From assembly GCF_000247695.1 (NCBI RefSeq), contig NW_004624743.1:7958566-8022565 (forward strand): DNA of 64,000 nt, written 5' to 3'. The position numbers and the translations under genes were made by a program. Each line of letters begins with the position of its first letter. Positions within the stretch are counted from its first letter, which is position 1. Shown here in pieces: positions 47,100-58,929 of the stretch. The notes beneath the pieces are model-generated. The model saw only the letters and a program-made list of their open reading frames with translations. It was not told the DNA's origin and ran no database searches. Source of the stretch: Heterocephalus glaber (Eukaryota > Chordata > Mammalia > Rodentia > Bathyergidae).

Positions 47100-50000
47100 A
47101 GGAGAAAAGGGCCATCATTGGAGGGGCTTTCACTGCCAAATTGTGGACCAGCCTGGCAAGGTCAAAGGCTCCAGACCGCGGGAGACCAAGGTAATGATGA
47201 TGTCATGAGAAATCTCAAGTACATGGTTATTGATATGCATCAGTGATCAGCCAACTGCCCCACGCCTGCCACCGAGCAGCGACAGAAGCAGCAGGAGCAG
47301 CCAAGGCAGCAGCATTGCAAGGAGCCCTATTTTCTCAATCAACATTTCTTCGCTAGCACTACCGACCGCTCCTGGAAAAGCAACCCGCGGCCTTTTACCT
47401 CCTCCGTGCTAGTGTAGATCGTTCTAATATCAAAGACTGGAAGAAATTTCTCTCTAAGGACAGATAAAAGCATTTCAGGTCTGGGGAACGTCTTTGCCTG
47501 CATTTCTCTTCTGGCAGATTGCATAGGCAGACAGATGGAAGGCACTTTGCTATTGCTTAAAGCAGGGCCTGGCTTTCTGGGGCTGGGAATCAGATCTGTA
47601 TTACGCAGTGAGTCGATGTGTGATTACACTGACAGTTTGCTCTGGTGGTGTGTTTTTAATGGCTTCACAGCACAGTCATGTTTTGTATCTATGTACCATG
47701 GCGAAAGGGCAGCATATTTTGTTCTGTAAGTTCAAACCAAATGCCCTAAGCAGATGTATTTCTTCCTGGATTTTTTTTTTAAAATGACTGCATATATAGG
47801 GTGTGTGTGTTAGAATGCAGCACAGGTAAACACTGAGGCAATCATTTCTAATGTTGTATACAACTCTGCTGGAATAAAAATGCTGAACCTTTGTCTATTG
47901 TCTTAACATCTATTTTCATACAGAAGGATAAAATACACTAGTCTTATGAAACTATTTTAAAAAGTCTCATTATCTCCTGAAAAATGCAGATAAAACACCT
48001 GGAAGTTAAGAGCGTGCCGTACCCGACCTTCCCTCCCCACCCCCATTTTTCTCCTATCTCCAGGGGAATGATATTTTATTAATTGCTTATTCTCATTCCT
48101 TTTCTAAGAACTTTTTCAAAATGCAAATATTATCACTTCAAGGAGTCCTTTCTTCCTCTCCTTCCCAATGTGTTATCTATGTCTATTGTACCTATATTAC
48201 ATATAGTTCTAGCATTCAGATTTTTCTCAGCAAAATATCTTAGGTAGTCTACATAAGATGCTTACCCATCATGGGTGAACTTTATGAGCTGTTTTTCAAA
48301 ATTACAAGTTATATTTAGTGATGTTACCATTCTTGAAAATGTATGCTACAAAAGAATATAGTAAGTCTTACTATTCACTGCACACATCACTAGTTTATCA
48401 CAATACTCTTCTTTCTATAGGTTGACTATTTTCCCCAATGACTAAAACACTTTCATAGTTAACACACACTCTGTCACTAATTCAGTAATTCATTCATTTA
48501 AGGCATGAGTATGAACATGCTTATCTAATTACATACAAAGCACACATATGTAATCCCTGTAGAAAAGACTGACAAGTCAAGAAAACCAGAATTGGTAGGA
48601 AAAGCCCCCAATGACGAGTTTAAACAGCAACATCACACCAATGAAAGATAAGCTTTAGTAATATAGATGCCAACTTTCCTTAGATTTTAAACAATTTATT
48701 TACTTTTGTGGTGAGCATTCTTGCACTGATTTTTTTAGAAAAGACTAACCCATGGAAATTGCTTATCTATGTTTCTTATCGAACTATGGAACAAGAAGTA
48801 AGATCAGCAATGGCTGCCTTAGGTTGTACATAAAGTGGGCCTGCAAACTCCACACTGATGCAGGGAGCCACACTCATGGAATTATGTAGTGAACTATCTG
48901 GTGATAACATCTGAGAAAAAATTCAAAACATCACCAAGGCACAGGCCATTTTTGATTCTGTAAGACTCTAATGAGCTCTGAAGTATTAGAAGGCCAAAGA
49001 GCAGTGTGCTTTGCTTACAAGACCTAGAGGTGAATCATTAGTGATCTGGCATGCATGTGATCAAATGTATTCAATTCCTTAAGCCAAAGCCCAAGAAAGT
49101 CCAGATTTTTAGAATGTCTCTTTGCTTTATATGTACTTGGGAGAGGATACTGACAGTAGAGAGAGAACTGTGATGTATATATGTCTGTGTATATTAACTC
49201 CATATTTATGTAAATTTTCAAATTATTATGGTTCTATTCCACACTCGACAATTAAATGCATTTTTAGAATTCAAGAATATTTGAGATGGTCCTACAATTA
49301 GAAACTAAAGATACTGTCTTAAAACAGCATCTTCTTAAGGCAACACCACACAAATAACTTACTCTAGGACTGGCTTCAAACCTGGCACACATGCCATCAT
49401 GAGAGCACCAGTAAGTGGAATGAACCCACATGGTGACTATGGGCAGTCTGTTCATTAGTCACATAGCCAATCAAATATTTTATTTCTCTGTCGTCTCTCA
49501 GGATATGAAAAATTAAAACATACAGAGCAAAGCTTAACAGTGAGCACCTGTTTATTCCAAGTATTGCCAAGGTTTATATCTTAATTTATCATATACATAT
49601 CTTTTAAGGATTATGTTATTGTGTAGAATGTGAGACAAGTTAAAACAATTGTGCAGCTCTGCATATGCCTACCAATGTCTGTGGAACATTAAGAGCAATT
49701 CTTTGTACCTACATGTTCTCAAATCACATATTTTTGCTTTCAGAAAGCTATTTAGCTGAGCGACAGAATGCTGCCTTAGAATTTGCATACTGAAGGACAC
49801 ACTGAATTCAAATGGCTTTCCTGCTCATTCTCTAAAAAATTCCTATTAATAGCTAGTAGATTAGGACGTGATTGTCATGCTTGTTTTCTAATCTTTTTAT
49901 AGGTCTCCAGATGGATAAAACATGAATGGAAACATCCTGGTTTGCTTGGGAATAATAAGGTCTGGTGAAGTTAAAAGTAAAAAGTTATGATTTTCTACAT

Positions 50001-50740
50001 ATTTGGATCAGAAATATATGATTCCATAAATTCAAATCCACCAGGTTTGCTACCAATATTTAGAACATCTCCAAACCCTATTCACATTACTGCAGAGTCC
50101 ATAAAGAATTGGCCTACCACCAAATTCCCTTTTTAATATTTAGTTGATGTGATTCCCATGTATGTTAACCACAGTCCACTAACACAGTCAAGACAACCAT
50201 TTCCTCTATGAAAGCCACTTAATTTATAGCAACTGTACAGTGCAGGTGAGGTACTTGACTAGCATACTTTCTAATAAAAGTATCCTATTATCTCTTCTGT
50301 GTCCCAAATTTCCTTTTTATAGGCAGTTGTAGGTTATGCTGGTGTTATGTTTGATATATATTAGACACAAAGACTCCTTAAAAGGCAAAATACTGGACAT
50401 ACAGAAACTTAAAATTTTCTGGAATGATATCTACTCCATTGGGAGATACACAACACACTGCAGGCCCAGCATCCAGTAAATAATACTCGACTGTGATTGT
50501 ACAGCACTTTGATTTCATAAAACGTAAATTATGAAATTACCTTTGGTTGGATGGACAGTCTATTCATTTTATGCTTCTGTGCAGTCTCATCTGAAAAATA
50601 GTCAAGAAAACAAATGATCACAGTTTATATATATACATATATACACAAAATCATATCTAGGTATGGCTTCATTTAAAGTATTGCAATTACTAGGAATCCT
50701 TAAAATGCTAAGAGGCTCCCTAAACCCCAGTTGAGCATTT
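47100..50740. other. SINE-free DNA upstream of mir-9-2
   Basis: The part near 47190-47260 has a CRE-like TGATGTCA and a TATGCATCAGTGATCA motif and looks regulatory. A possible minus-strand donor (GGAG then GTAAAA) follows 47399. The rest is AT-rich with no gene or transposon recognised. Confidence 0.45.
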
Positions 50741-50764
50741 CCTGAGCTCCAGCACCCACAGGGT

Positions 50765-50830
50765 TAAATATGCTAATTTGCATTTAAATGGAGACATGCA
50801 TAATAATAGAAATGCAAAATATGCAGAATC
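50765..50830. promoter_or_regulatory. cluster of octamer and POU-type sites
   Basis: Within about 60 bases there is ATGCTAAT (50770-50777), a perfect reverse octamer ATTTGCAT (50776-50783), ATGCATAAT near 50796 and ATGCAAAA near 50812. The sites overlap or are closely spaced and lie in SINE-free DNA. This looks like a POU/homeodomain-bound enhancer. The role is inferred from motifs only. Confidence 0.5.
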
Positions 50831-51059
50831 TGGAGAGGCTTGGAAAATTAATTTTTCTTTCTCCTTTTCTTTTATTTTTAGCTTGCAAAGGAGAGGGACT
50901 TAAGAAACATTAGGGGTTTGAACCTTGTAACCTGCCATACAAAAGAGGAGTGAGAGTCCTTCCACGTAAGGATTTTAGGAACAAAGTCTTATTTTCTAAA
51001 TGTTTAAGAGACTGGATTTGCAGGCCTTTCAAACAATGGGAATCCCTGGATAAATGTCT

Positions 51060-51260
51060 AATCCATTAGAAAGATGCAAATAGTTTACTGTAAGGCCACA
51101 GCACGGTGAGATGTGCATTCATGTCTATGGCTCCTGATTGGCTCGCTCCTCCAGTAAATCAATGAATAATGTAAAACCTGATTGCTGTAAAGTGGTGGAT
51201 TTTTTATTCCCTTCCCCCATCCCTCCACGATCCAATATTCAGGAAGTCTTACACTCCTGA
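51060..51260. promoter_or_regulatory. candidate conserved element with CCAAT box
   Basis: GATTGG (reverse CCAAT) near 51137 is set among AATCAATGAATAATG and CCTGATTGCTG motifs, directly beside the island at 51.4 kb. Regulatory use is inference. Confidence 0.35.
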
Positions 51261-51389
51261 AAATAGGTTGCTTTTCTTTTATGATTTTTTATGCTTCTTG
51301 TTATTATGGACTGGTGGGGTGGGGCTACTGCTTTTGCAAAATGAAAGTACTGCACGGGTTCAATTATGCTGACTATGGTAGCTCGTCCC

Positions 51390-52460
51390 GAGACAGCGCC
51401 CTAATTACTGCTGCCAAGGCGGAGGAGGAAGGTGGCCTGGCAGGCAGCTGCGGGCACCAAGACAGGGCGGAGTGCATGTGGGCCCCGGCCGTGGCCGTGA
51501 CTTGACAGGCCTTCGGTCTAACTTCTGACCAGGTCCACGGCGGCTCTGACCCCGCCGGACGGTCCCCATTCAGACGCTGCGGGCACATTTGCAAGAGAAA
51601 ACGCCTCAGACCCTAACACAAATGTATCGTCGCGTGGGTTCCCCAAGGCCTGGGCTCCCGCGGTGAAGTCCAGGCCACCGAAAGGTCTCGCCTTCCCCGG
51701 CCGGGTCTGGGCTCCGAGCAGACCGCTAAGCCCAGGTTCTGCTCCGACCCCAGCAGCTCCTGGAGCTGACCCGGCCCAAGTCCCAGTAACTCACCGCGAA
51801 GGGTGCCTGTAGACGAAGCTAAACTTGGGATAACCCTGCACAACAGCCTCTCGCCTCTCCAAATCCAAAAGGCAAAGAAAAGGGAAGCGGAGACCCACCA
51901 GCTCTACTTAGATCCCTTACAGAAGTTTCTAACAGGATCCACTCAGACCCTCGCTTCCTTGGGACGAAATTGCAACTTTGAGAGGTTAAAGGAGGTGAAT
52001 TATTCAAAATGCGAATCCGGAAACCAGGGACGCAAAAGACCACTGTATTTAGCCGTAGATTTAAGAAGGAAAAGTCCCACCACCAACAACACAAAACCCT
52101 ATACGAAATTCCCTTCTCCAAAGCGAAATTTTCCTGGCCTCTTTCTGCGACTGGGGGATCCGGCCGGTGGATAATTAATAGTCCAGGCTCAGACAACTCC
52201 CGAGATCAACAGGTTTGGCATCCGAGGCACACAATCAATTAGCTGTAGCAAAGCCCGGACTGGCGCTCGGAGCGGCCCGCGGTGGGCTCTGAGGCGAGGC
52301 GCAGAGCGCGGGGCGCGGCGGGCAGTGCGGGCCGCCCAGATACTCACTTGATCTCCCAGCGCCAGGCAGTGCAGCCCCCCAAATCCAGCAGGCCAGGAAT
52401 CGAGGCGCTCCAACCAGAAGAGACAAGATCCAGTCCCAGAGCGGCGGCAGCACACACAGG
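51390..52460. promoter_or_regulatory. moderate CpG island, proximal host promoter candidate
   Basis: Two CpG-rich stretches (about 51390-51800 and 52200-52460) flank a less GC-rich middle. The minus-strand donor after 52348 lies within it. The open frames over it on both strands have no recognisable product. Confidence 0.55.
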
Positions 52461-52700
52461 ATCCTTTAGGCGTCTCCAAAAACAAAAACAAAAACAAAAA
52501 AAAACAAAACAAAAAAAACAAAAAATTTTTTCTGATCATTCCTCTCCTTCGCACATTTAAAACTGCCGCTCAATTCCACATGGTGATTCTTGCTTGATTG
52601 CGTCTAAAATAGTTTAAACGGGTCTTCCCCTGTGGGAAGAGAGAGAGCAGGGCGCAAAAGACCGAGGAGGAAAAAAAGCCAACTTTCCCCCCCCACGCGG
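52348..52700 (-). ncRNA. candidate first exon of the host transcript, proximal promoter
   Basis: A minus-strand donor (GAGATCAA then GTGAGTATC) ends a possible exon at 52348 in a moderately CpG-rich segment. An ATTGG (reverse CCAAT) motif lies near 52827-52832, upstream on this strand. The start is unknown and 52700 is a guess. It could also be an internal exon or an unused site. Confidence 0.35.
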
Positions 52701-53518
52701 GCACTTGCTCCCTAAGGCTCGCAGTGGAGAGTGAAGCGCTCTGTGCAAGGCTCAGCAAGTTTTTGGGGGGGCTGTCCAAGGTCTAGTCCAGCCCCCTCTG
52801 CCGAGGAGGACGTGCTCTGAAACTCAACCAATTTCCCCACTGCTTTTGTTACTGATGAACTGAAGCCCTATTGTTCATCCATTGCCACGGTCTTTTTCAG
52901 TCCCCACACTACGTTCTGCGTTGCCAGAGATAATGAATTTACAGCCAAACCTCTTAGTCCCCTCCTGACAGACGGAACAAATTAGAAATGTCTCGTCTGG
53001 AGCAGGGCAATGGCTACATTTTCCTATTGTAGGACGCAAAGCACACATTTCTTTGCAAACTTCTTTTGCCTTCTCTACCTTTTATTTTCCTCTCCCCTTT
53101 TCTTTTTCTCTTTTTTTCTCCTCTCCAGCCGCCCCCCCCGCCAATAACTTGGCTTCTCAAGACACACGATTAAAAGAATCAGCCTGCCTTGCCTTGCCAA
53201 TGCATTATTTTATGGAACTTGTGGGCCTTTCTACCTTCTCTTCCTTCTTGGCACTTCTTTCTTTTTTAAGGACTCCCTTTGCAATTGTATTTACAAACTT
53301 ACAGAATGACCTTTCGACTTGCAGACTTTCTTTTTTTTTAAAGAAAGGTCTCTTAGTTCAAGTCCCCCTTCCTCTCACCCACCCCTTTATGTGCTTAAAT
53401 GTTTGGCTAAAGACAAGCCATACATTATAAGGATTTTTATTCTCTAAACTCCAGTGCTATTCAAAAGGTACCAGGGACGCGCCATAGGGGTTATCTATTT
53501 GAGGAGGAAGAAAAAGCG

Positions 53519-53579
53519 TGTGTGCGCGCGTGTGTGTGTGTGCGTGTGTGTGCGTGTGCGTGTGTGTGTGTGCGTGTGT

Positions 53580-53615
<36 letters not shown>

Positions 53616-53617
53616 TT
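53519..53617. repeat. GT/GTGTGC microsatellite
   Basis: An interrupted GTGTGCG array changes into pure GT at its right end. It creates the Cys/Val/Arg start of several open frames. Confidence 0.95.
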
Positions 53618-53734
53618 CCAGGGAGAGACACAGCTGAGGGCGGGAGGAGGTGGGGGTGCGCGGGGAGGGAAGGGCCGGGGTCTCTGGAAGGTGGGCTTCT
53701 GCAGCGCGAGCTGGAGGCTGTCGGGGTGCAGCTC

Positions 53735-53753
53735 GGGGGGGGGGGGGGGGGGG
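53735..53753 (+). repeat. 19-base G run
   Basis: The run is an uninterrupted G homopolymer in a CpG island. Its length may be an assembly estimate and is likely polymorphic. Confidence 0.9.
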
Positions 53754-54775
53754 CGGTGCAGGAATCCTCGCGCCGAGCCTGCGCGTCCCCGGGCCTGGCC
53801 GCGCGCCCCCGGCCGGCCGCTGCCCGCGCGCGGGGGTCTGCGCGCTCAGGAGGCTCTTCCGAGCCTGCGCGCGTGCGCCTGGGGACAAGGGGAAGCGCGG
53901 GGCCGGCGCTGGGAGATGTACAAATTCAGACGAGCCGCCCGTCTGTAAACGCAGCCCGCGGGGAGCCGGGAGGCGGGGAGGAGCGCGGCGGCCCCGCTTT
54001 CCCGCCAAGTGCAGCCGGAGGACAGACAGCCATGCGTGTCCTTGGCGCCAGGGTCCCCGCCCATCCGCCGCGCGCGCCCGCCACCCGCCCCACGCACGCG
54101 CACACGCACACGCACACGCGCCCGTCATCGGCGTGGGACCCGGTGGCCGCTGGCATGGCAGGAAAACAAAGCTGCGGCTGCGAGGTGCAGCGCGGAAAAC
54201 CACGGCCCAGGCGGCCCGGCGCAGGGCCGGGGGACCAGCGTGGCGGCCCCGGGCGCCCCTGGCTTTCCTGCGCCGAGAGGCGAGGGGCGGATCGCCGGCC
54301 GCCCGGGAGGGGCGAGTGTGCACGGAGGTGCCGGTCCCCGCCCGGTGCGGGCACGCACACGCCGGCCCGGCGCAAAGCCCCCCTGCACCCCGCGATAGGG
54401 GACCCAGGCCGAACCCGGCACGGCTGGAGCCTCCGCTCCCTTTCCACAGACAATGCAGTCGGAAGGCTGGCCTGTTCCAGCAAGCCTTTCCCGGCCTCCT
54501 CTCTCAGCGGGAAAAACTCGAACCCCTGCATACGAGCCTTGGCCTACAGGGCTCCAAAGATAAGCCCCAGACCCGATCTCGGAAAGATGCTGATCTCTCC
54601 TCTCACTCGCAGCGCCAGCCTCGGGGCTCCTCAGCCCGAGCACCTACTAGCGCGCGCGCACACACTCACACGGCACTCCCATCACATTAAAACGCGCGCT
54701 CCCGGCACTGTTGTTCACGAAGCCGACGCGCATAATGAGTGCACAGGTAAATAGGTACAGGGGAGCAGCCCTCAC

Positions 54776-55200
54776 CTGTCGGAAGCACAATTTGCCTCTT
54801 CCTACTGGGAATATGTGGAGCTTATCGTGTTTTAGCAATGATATGCTGTTCTTTGTGGTTTTCCCCTCCCCTTCTTGCAGAGAGAAGCCCAAAGGGCAGG
54901 GGGGGGAATCAAAACCAAAAACGAAAACCTGTTCCATTGTCAGTCTTCTTTCTGATAAGCTACCGAGCAGTGTTCTACAAGACTTAGGGGTGCGTTCGGT
55001 ATGTTAGCTGTTGTTTCCGTTTTGTGGTTTTGGGGTGTGACTTCCTGGGGGAAGCAAAAGAACTTGTATTTGGTGCGGCTGGAGGCCAGGACGACAATCC
55101 GCTCGCGGGGCGGGCTGCAGAAGGCGCGCCTTGTGCTTCCCCGGGGCTGCACCGGCGCCTGCACCTCGCCTGGGCCGGCCGGCTGCACCAGCTCGCGCAG
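54776..55200 (-). ncRNA. candidate first exon of the host transcript, middle promoter
   Basis: A strong minus-strand 5' splice site (CGACAG then GTGAGGGC) ends an exon at 54776, in the left part of a CpG island. The upstream side (right) carries a perfect CRE at 55284-55291 and an octamer at 55359-55366, as expected for a signal-responsive neural promoter. The transcription start is not defined; 55200 is an estimate between the CRE and the donor. Published work on human miR-9-2, as I recall it, reported control by REST and CREB, which fits the CRE. I did not find a convincing canonical REST element here. Confidence 0.45.
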
Positions 55201-55283
55201 ACTGGCGGGCTCCGCGGCGGCCGCTCCGTGTTTTCCCCCATCCCGGCTTCACGTTCAAGGTTTAGCTGCGAGGTCACGTCCAT

Positions 55284-55291
55284 TGACGTCA
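55284..55291. promoter_or_regulatory. full palindromic cAMP response element
   Basis: TGACGTCA is the perfect 8-base CREB/ATF site. A second CRE-like half, TCACGTCC, lies about ten bases to the left. The pair sits in a CpG island upstream of the minus-strand donor at 54776, which suits CREB control of a mir-9-2 host promoter. Confidence 0.7.
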
Positions 55292-55358
55292 GCTCCCTGT
55301 CTCCCTCTACGTCCGGCTACATTTACATACATCAAGGAAATTAGGGCATTAAAAAAAT

Positions 55359-55366
55359 ATGCAAAT
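55359..55366. promoter_or_regulatory. octamer site ATGCAAAT
   Basis: This is a perfect POU-factor octamer, 67 bases from the CRE and in AT-rich sequence at the island edge. Neural POU proteins such as BRN2 bind this motif; use at this site is inference. Confidence 0.55.
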
Positions 55367-55616
55367 CCTGAGCGGAGAGGAGCGGGAGCATTCTTGGCGC
55401 GATCGCCTTTTATTGAAGGTTTTAATTAAAGAGGCCAGTTGGCGAGCCCCTGAAACAACCGCCAAAACCCCCTAAAAGAGAAAAATAAACGCTGTAGCCT
55501 TCGGGAACAGTTGTTTCTGCTGCTGTTCTGTGGGCGGCTGAGGACCGCCGGCTGCCGGGCTCGGAGAAGAACAGGTTAGAGAGGCAGCTCAGCCCATGCA
55601 GAATCAGGGCTCCGCG

Positions 55617-55728
55617 GCGCCTCCATTCTTCCCTCCTCTTCCTCCTGCTCCTCCTGCTCCTCCTCCTCTTCCTCCTCCTCCTCCTCCCCCTCCTCCTCCC
55701 GTTCCCTTCCTCCTCCTCTTCCTGCTCC
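55617..55728. repeat. (CTC)n / (CCT)n tract
   Basis: A pyrimidine-only triplet tract at the right flank of the middle island. It could form triplex DNA. Confidence 0.9.
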
Positions 55729-57231
55729 CCACTACTGTTGGTTCCAGAGTGTATTATTTTAAATACTGATGCATATGTAAAGATATATTTGCATTTTTAA
55801 TTCTTGAAAATTTCAGGTTTTATCGCTTTATTGATTTCCCTCCCCCCTTTTGGCTATTTTATTATATTGTCTCTGTTGTCCTTTTCTTTTTTTCTTTTTT
55901 TTTTTTTGGCGAGTGTCTGCTACTGTCTTTTTCGCTCGATAATATACACAATTGTCTCCCTGCTTCTGTTTATTTAAGGTTACAAATATGCACATCTGCA
56001 TGTATGTAGTGCTAGCTATATAACATCTTAGTTTGGTCATAAAAGAAAAGACACATTTTTTCCCCCTTCCCTGACATAACCCTCCATTGACTAATACGGC
56101 CCATCGTTCAAGGTTCAAAGTTGGATTGCTTAATTAACTTCATAATACCAGAAACACAGTTGGAGGCTAGTGCATTTGAGATACTGCAGGTATAAGGGAA
56201 GTGATTCCAAAGATTTCTAAGGAATTTTTGTGCTGATTAGCCGAGAGATGCAGCATTCATTGTCTATTGCTTTTTAGCATTTCTTATTGCAAAATATATA
56301 TATATTTTAAAATGTGTAGACACAGCAATCGACAGCCTTCTGCGAGGAGGACATTTTCAACCATGTTGTATGTGGTACTGTATCTGCTGCGTTCAAAATG
56401 TACTGAGTCTCATTTTATCTTAATATGGGAGGAAATACATTATCTGGATTGAAATCCTCTCTTAATTCCTGGCTTTGAAATGAAAACAAATACACAAACA
56501 AAACAGTTGACTATATTAAGCCAGCCGAGGTGCGCTAAAATATACAGGCCTTGAGTTGGATTTCAAGCAACGGTGATTCTTTTTTTTTTTTTTTTTTTTT
56601 TCTTTAATAGGATTGGGTTTTCCTTCCTGGCAATTTAGTTATTCAGCACGAAAAGGACATATAGAGAGATGCATAGATATCTGTATCTATTCTACTTTTA
56701 AAATATCTCCAAAGCTACCATTTTAAAAGCAGTTGCTCCATAATTGCTTAGCCACAAAGAACAGAAAATAGGCACACATGCAGCTTATTCGACTAAACAA
56801 GTCCAAGGACAGGCACAGGTAATTAGTTTTCACCCGAAGGACTTACCTGCAGGAATACCCGGCAAGACAGCCCACCCATGGCTTTCGTGTCCTAATGTTC
56901 ATGTGTGCCTCCCCCTTTCAAACCCACTGCCGCGTGCCCTCTCTTCCCAGGCTCTTCAGCATCCATTTTTAGCACCCTTAAATCTTATGGCATTTCCAGC
57001 CTTACCTCCAGCTGTAGATGTTCCAAGCCTACACCAAAGTGCTCATATGATATGCTACCCAATAAAAAGTGGTCAGATGGCTACACGTAAAACATTAAAA
57101 AATGGAAACACTCATCCTCCAGGCTCGCCCTTACCTTGCCATATATAGCAAGATTACGCTTCCTAAAGTACATTTTCAGCACGCTTTGTGAATAATTGCA
57201 GGATTCCGCAACTGGTCGAAGACGCCTGTTT

Positions 57232-57259
57232 GGGGTGGGGGTGGGGGTGGGGGTGGGGG
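57232..57259 (+). repeat. GGGGGT repeat, strong G-quadruplex motif
   Basis: Five G tracts of four or five bases, separated by single T residues, fit a very stable G-quadruplex on the plus strand. It lies at the left edge of a CpG island. Confidence 0.9.
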
Positions 57260-57755
57260 ACCTGGCTGAGTGAAATGGGCCACATCTCCCTCGGAGTTCG
57301 GCTGCGGGGAAATCGTGCGTGGCTGTCCATTCCTGCCTGGACTCACGCATAGCTGGGGCGCCGGTGCGTGAGGTCGGATGGCAGTAGCACGAGTGGGTGC
57401 GTGTACGGCTGTCTGGGCACGTATGTGTGTCCAGATGCGAGCGCGCGCGCGCGCGCGGTGTGCCAAGGGACGCGGAGAGGCACACCTCTCGTCTCTGATC
57501 TCTCCGTAATCTCCTTTTCCGTTTCTAATCTCCCTTATTGGCGCATGGTAGGAACCCGAAGCGTGCACGAGGTCCCCGGCTTCGCCGAGCGCGCTATGGC
57601 TTACCCCGGGGGCCCTCAGCTCGCTGGCTCGCCGGCCGGGTGTCGAGGCAGAGGGTGGGGAGCGCCGCTGCCGCCGCCGCCGCGGGTCCAGGCGCTCTGT
57701 CCCAGCCCGGCCGCCCAGCGCGTGGTGCCGGAGCCCCCTCCCACCCGCCGTCACC

Positions 57756-57810
57756 CTCTCCTCTGCTCTCCTCTCCTCTCCTCTCCTCTCCTCTCCTCTC
57801 CTCTCCTCCC
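57756..57810. repeat. (CTCTC)n tract
   Basis: A pentanucleotide pyrimidine repeat inside a CpG island; the minus-strand Glu-Arg run in the open frame comes from it. Confidence 0.93.
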
Positions 57811-58929
57811 TCCTCTCCGCGCCTCCCCCTCCCCCGTCCCGCATTACCATAAGGACGCCGAGTCCCTGCGAATCACAGCAGCAGCGGGCGATGTTTGAAT
57901 AAGCCCCGCAACCCCGCGCAGACCCCAACTCCTCCGCAGGCCGTGCGCCCTGCGCCCAGGGCCACCGCTTAGGCTGGGCACGGGGCAGCGACCGACACCT
58001 CCCCAAAGCGCCCTGCGCGCGCGCGGGGGACCGAGTCAGACAGGGGTGCTGGGCCTCCCACTCGCTACTTTTCCATTAACTTGATGGATAGAATCAGACA
58101 ATAAATTAGAGGAGAGAGGGAGAAAGAGGAGGAGAAGACACTGCGGGAGAGGAAAGGGGGAGACGCGCTGGAGAGGGGAGATAGGGGCAAGGTCGGCGAG
58201 GCAGGGAGCCCGAAGGGTCGAGGGAAAGAGAGTAACGCCGGCCAGGACGAGGTGGCGAAACCGGCGGAGGGGAGACATACCCAAGTATCTGAACTAGGCT
58301 TTTCAAGCTAAAACATCTCAGCTCTCTGAACTTCACAACCCCAAGTAGAAGTGCCCTTACGCCCGTCTTCCACTGGTTATTATGTCGTCTCGATTGGAAA
58401 TGATGATTTAGGGTTGTGTAACAGACACGGGACTTTACAGAAAGGAGCTAGTTTTTATGCAACTTAGCAAAGGGCCATGGCAAGACGATGCTGGCCACCT
58501 CACCTTAAAAATCAAGGCTTGCCTTAAGCACTCAGCCCCGTGGCCAGCCCTGCACTGCAAGTCACGGCGCTGCGAAGGCGGCCCAGGGGCCAGGCCACAG
58601 CCTATCCCGGTACACTCTGGACTTGGAATGAGATCTTGGCTTTCCTTTGTTTCGTTTTTTTCCTCTTCACAAATTGATTACTTGTTACCAAAAATTGAGA
58701 CAGTGTGGTTTTTTAAAAAGCACTGCAAAATTGTGACTCATGATAGGGTTTCAAACGTTAATTTAAATGCACAGCCGGTTCCATTTTGCATGCTAGCTCG
58801 TTCAGTAACAGGTTTCGCGTTTAGTGCATTCAGGGCCATTTTCCCTCTCCCATCTTCTCACCAGAGCTTTGATTCCTTCGTACAGAACAATCCGAATCAT
58901 CATAAAATCTCCAGTCCCCTGTAGGGTGT

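Larger units (their letters stand above)
53620..55320. promoter_or_regulatory. large CpG island, middle host promoter candidate
   Basis: This is among the most CpG-dense segments of the window, with many GC boxes, a 19-base G run and short CACACG repeats. It ends on the right with the CRE and octamer. Long open frames on both strands (up to 410 codons at 53522-54754 plus) begin in a GT repeat and are low-complexity Arg/Ala/Gly/Pro translations, so I regard them as chance. Confidence 0.8.
55329..57180. other. SINE-free DNA between islands
   Basis: It holds the CTC tract, a motif-dense AT-rich stretch at 55745-55840 (GATGCATATGTAAAG, TATTTGCATTTTTAATTC) and a T run near 56580-56600. No gene is recognised. 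The 134-codon plus frame at 56744-57148 has no features I recognise. Confidence 0.45.
57190..58290. promoter_or_regulatory. CpG island with G-rich and CTCTC repeats
   Basis: This is a GC-rich island with CpG clusters, a GC dinucleotide run near 57440-57457, a GCCGCC run near 57665 and purine/pyrimidine tracts. No convincing splice donor was seen, so its transcript, if any, is unknown. The 276-codon minus frame across it is repeat-rich and has no domain I recognise. Confidence 0.65.

Noticed and set aside
53457..54754. Open frames of 288, 346 and 410 codons on both strands
   Set aside because: They overlap each other on opposite strands, begin or end in GT/CA repeats and encode low-complexity Arg/Ala/Gly/Pro runs; this is what CpG-rich DNA without stop codons produces.
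57176..58006. 276-codon minus-strand frame
   Set aside because: Its Glu/Arg and Pro runs come from the CTCTC and GGGGGT repeats; no homologue comes to mind.
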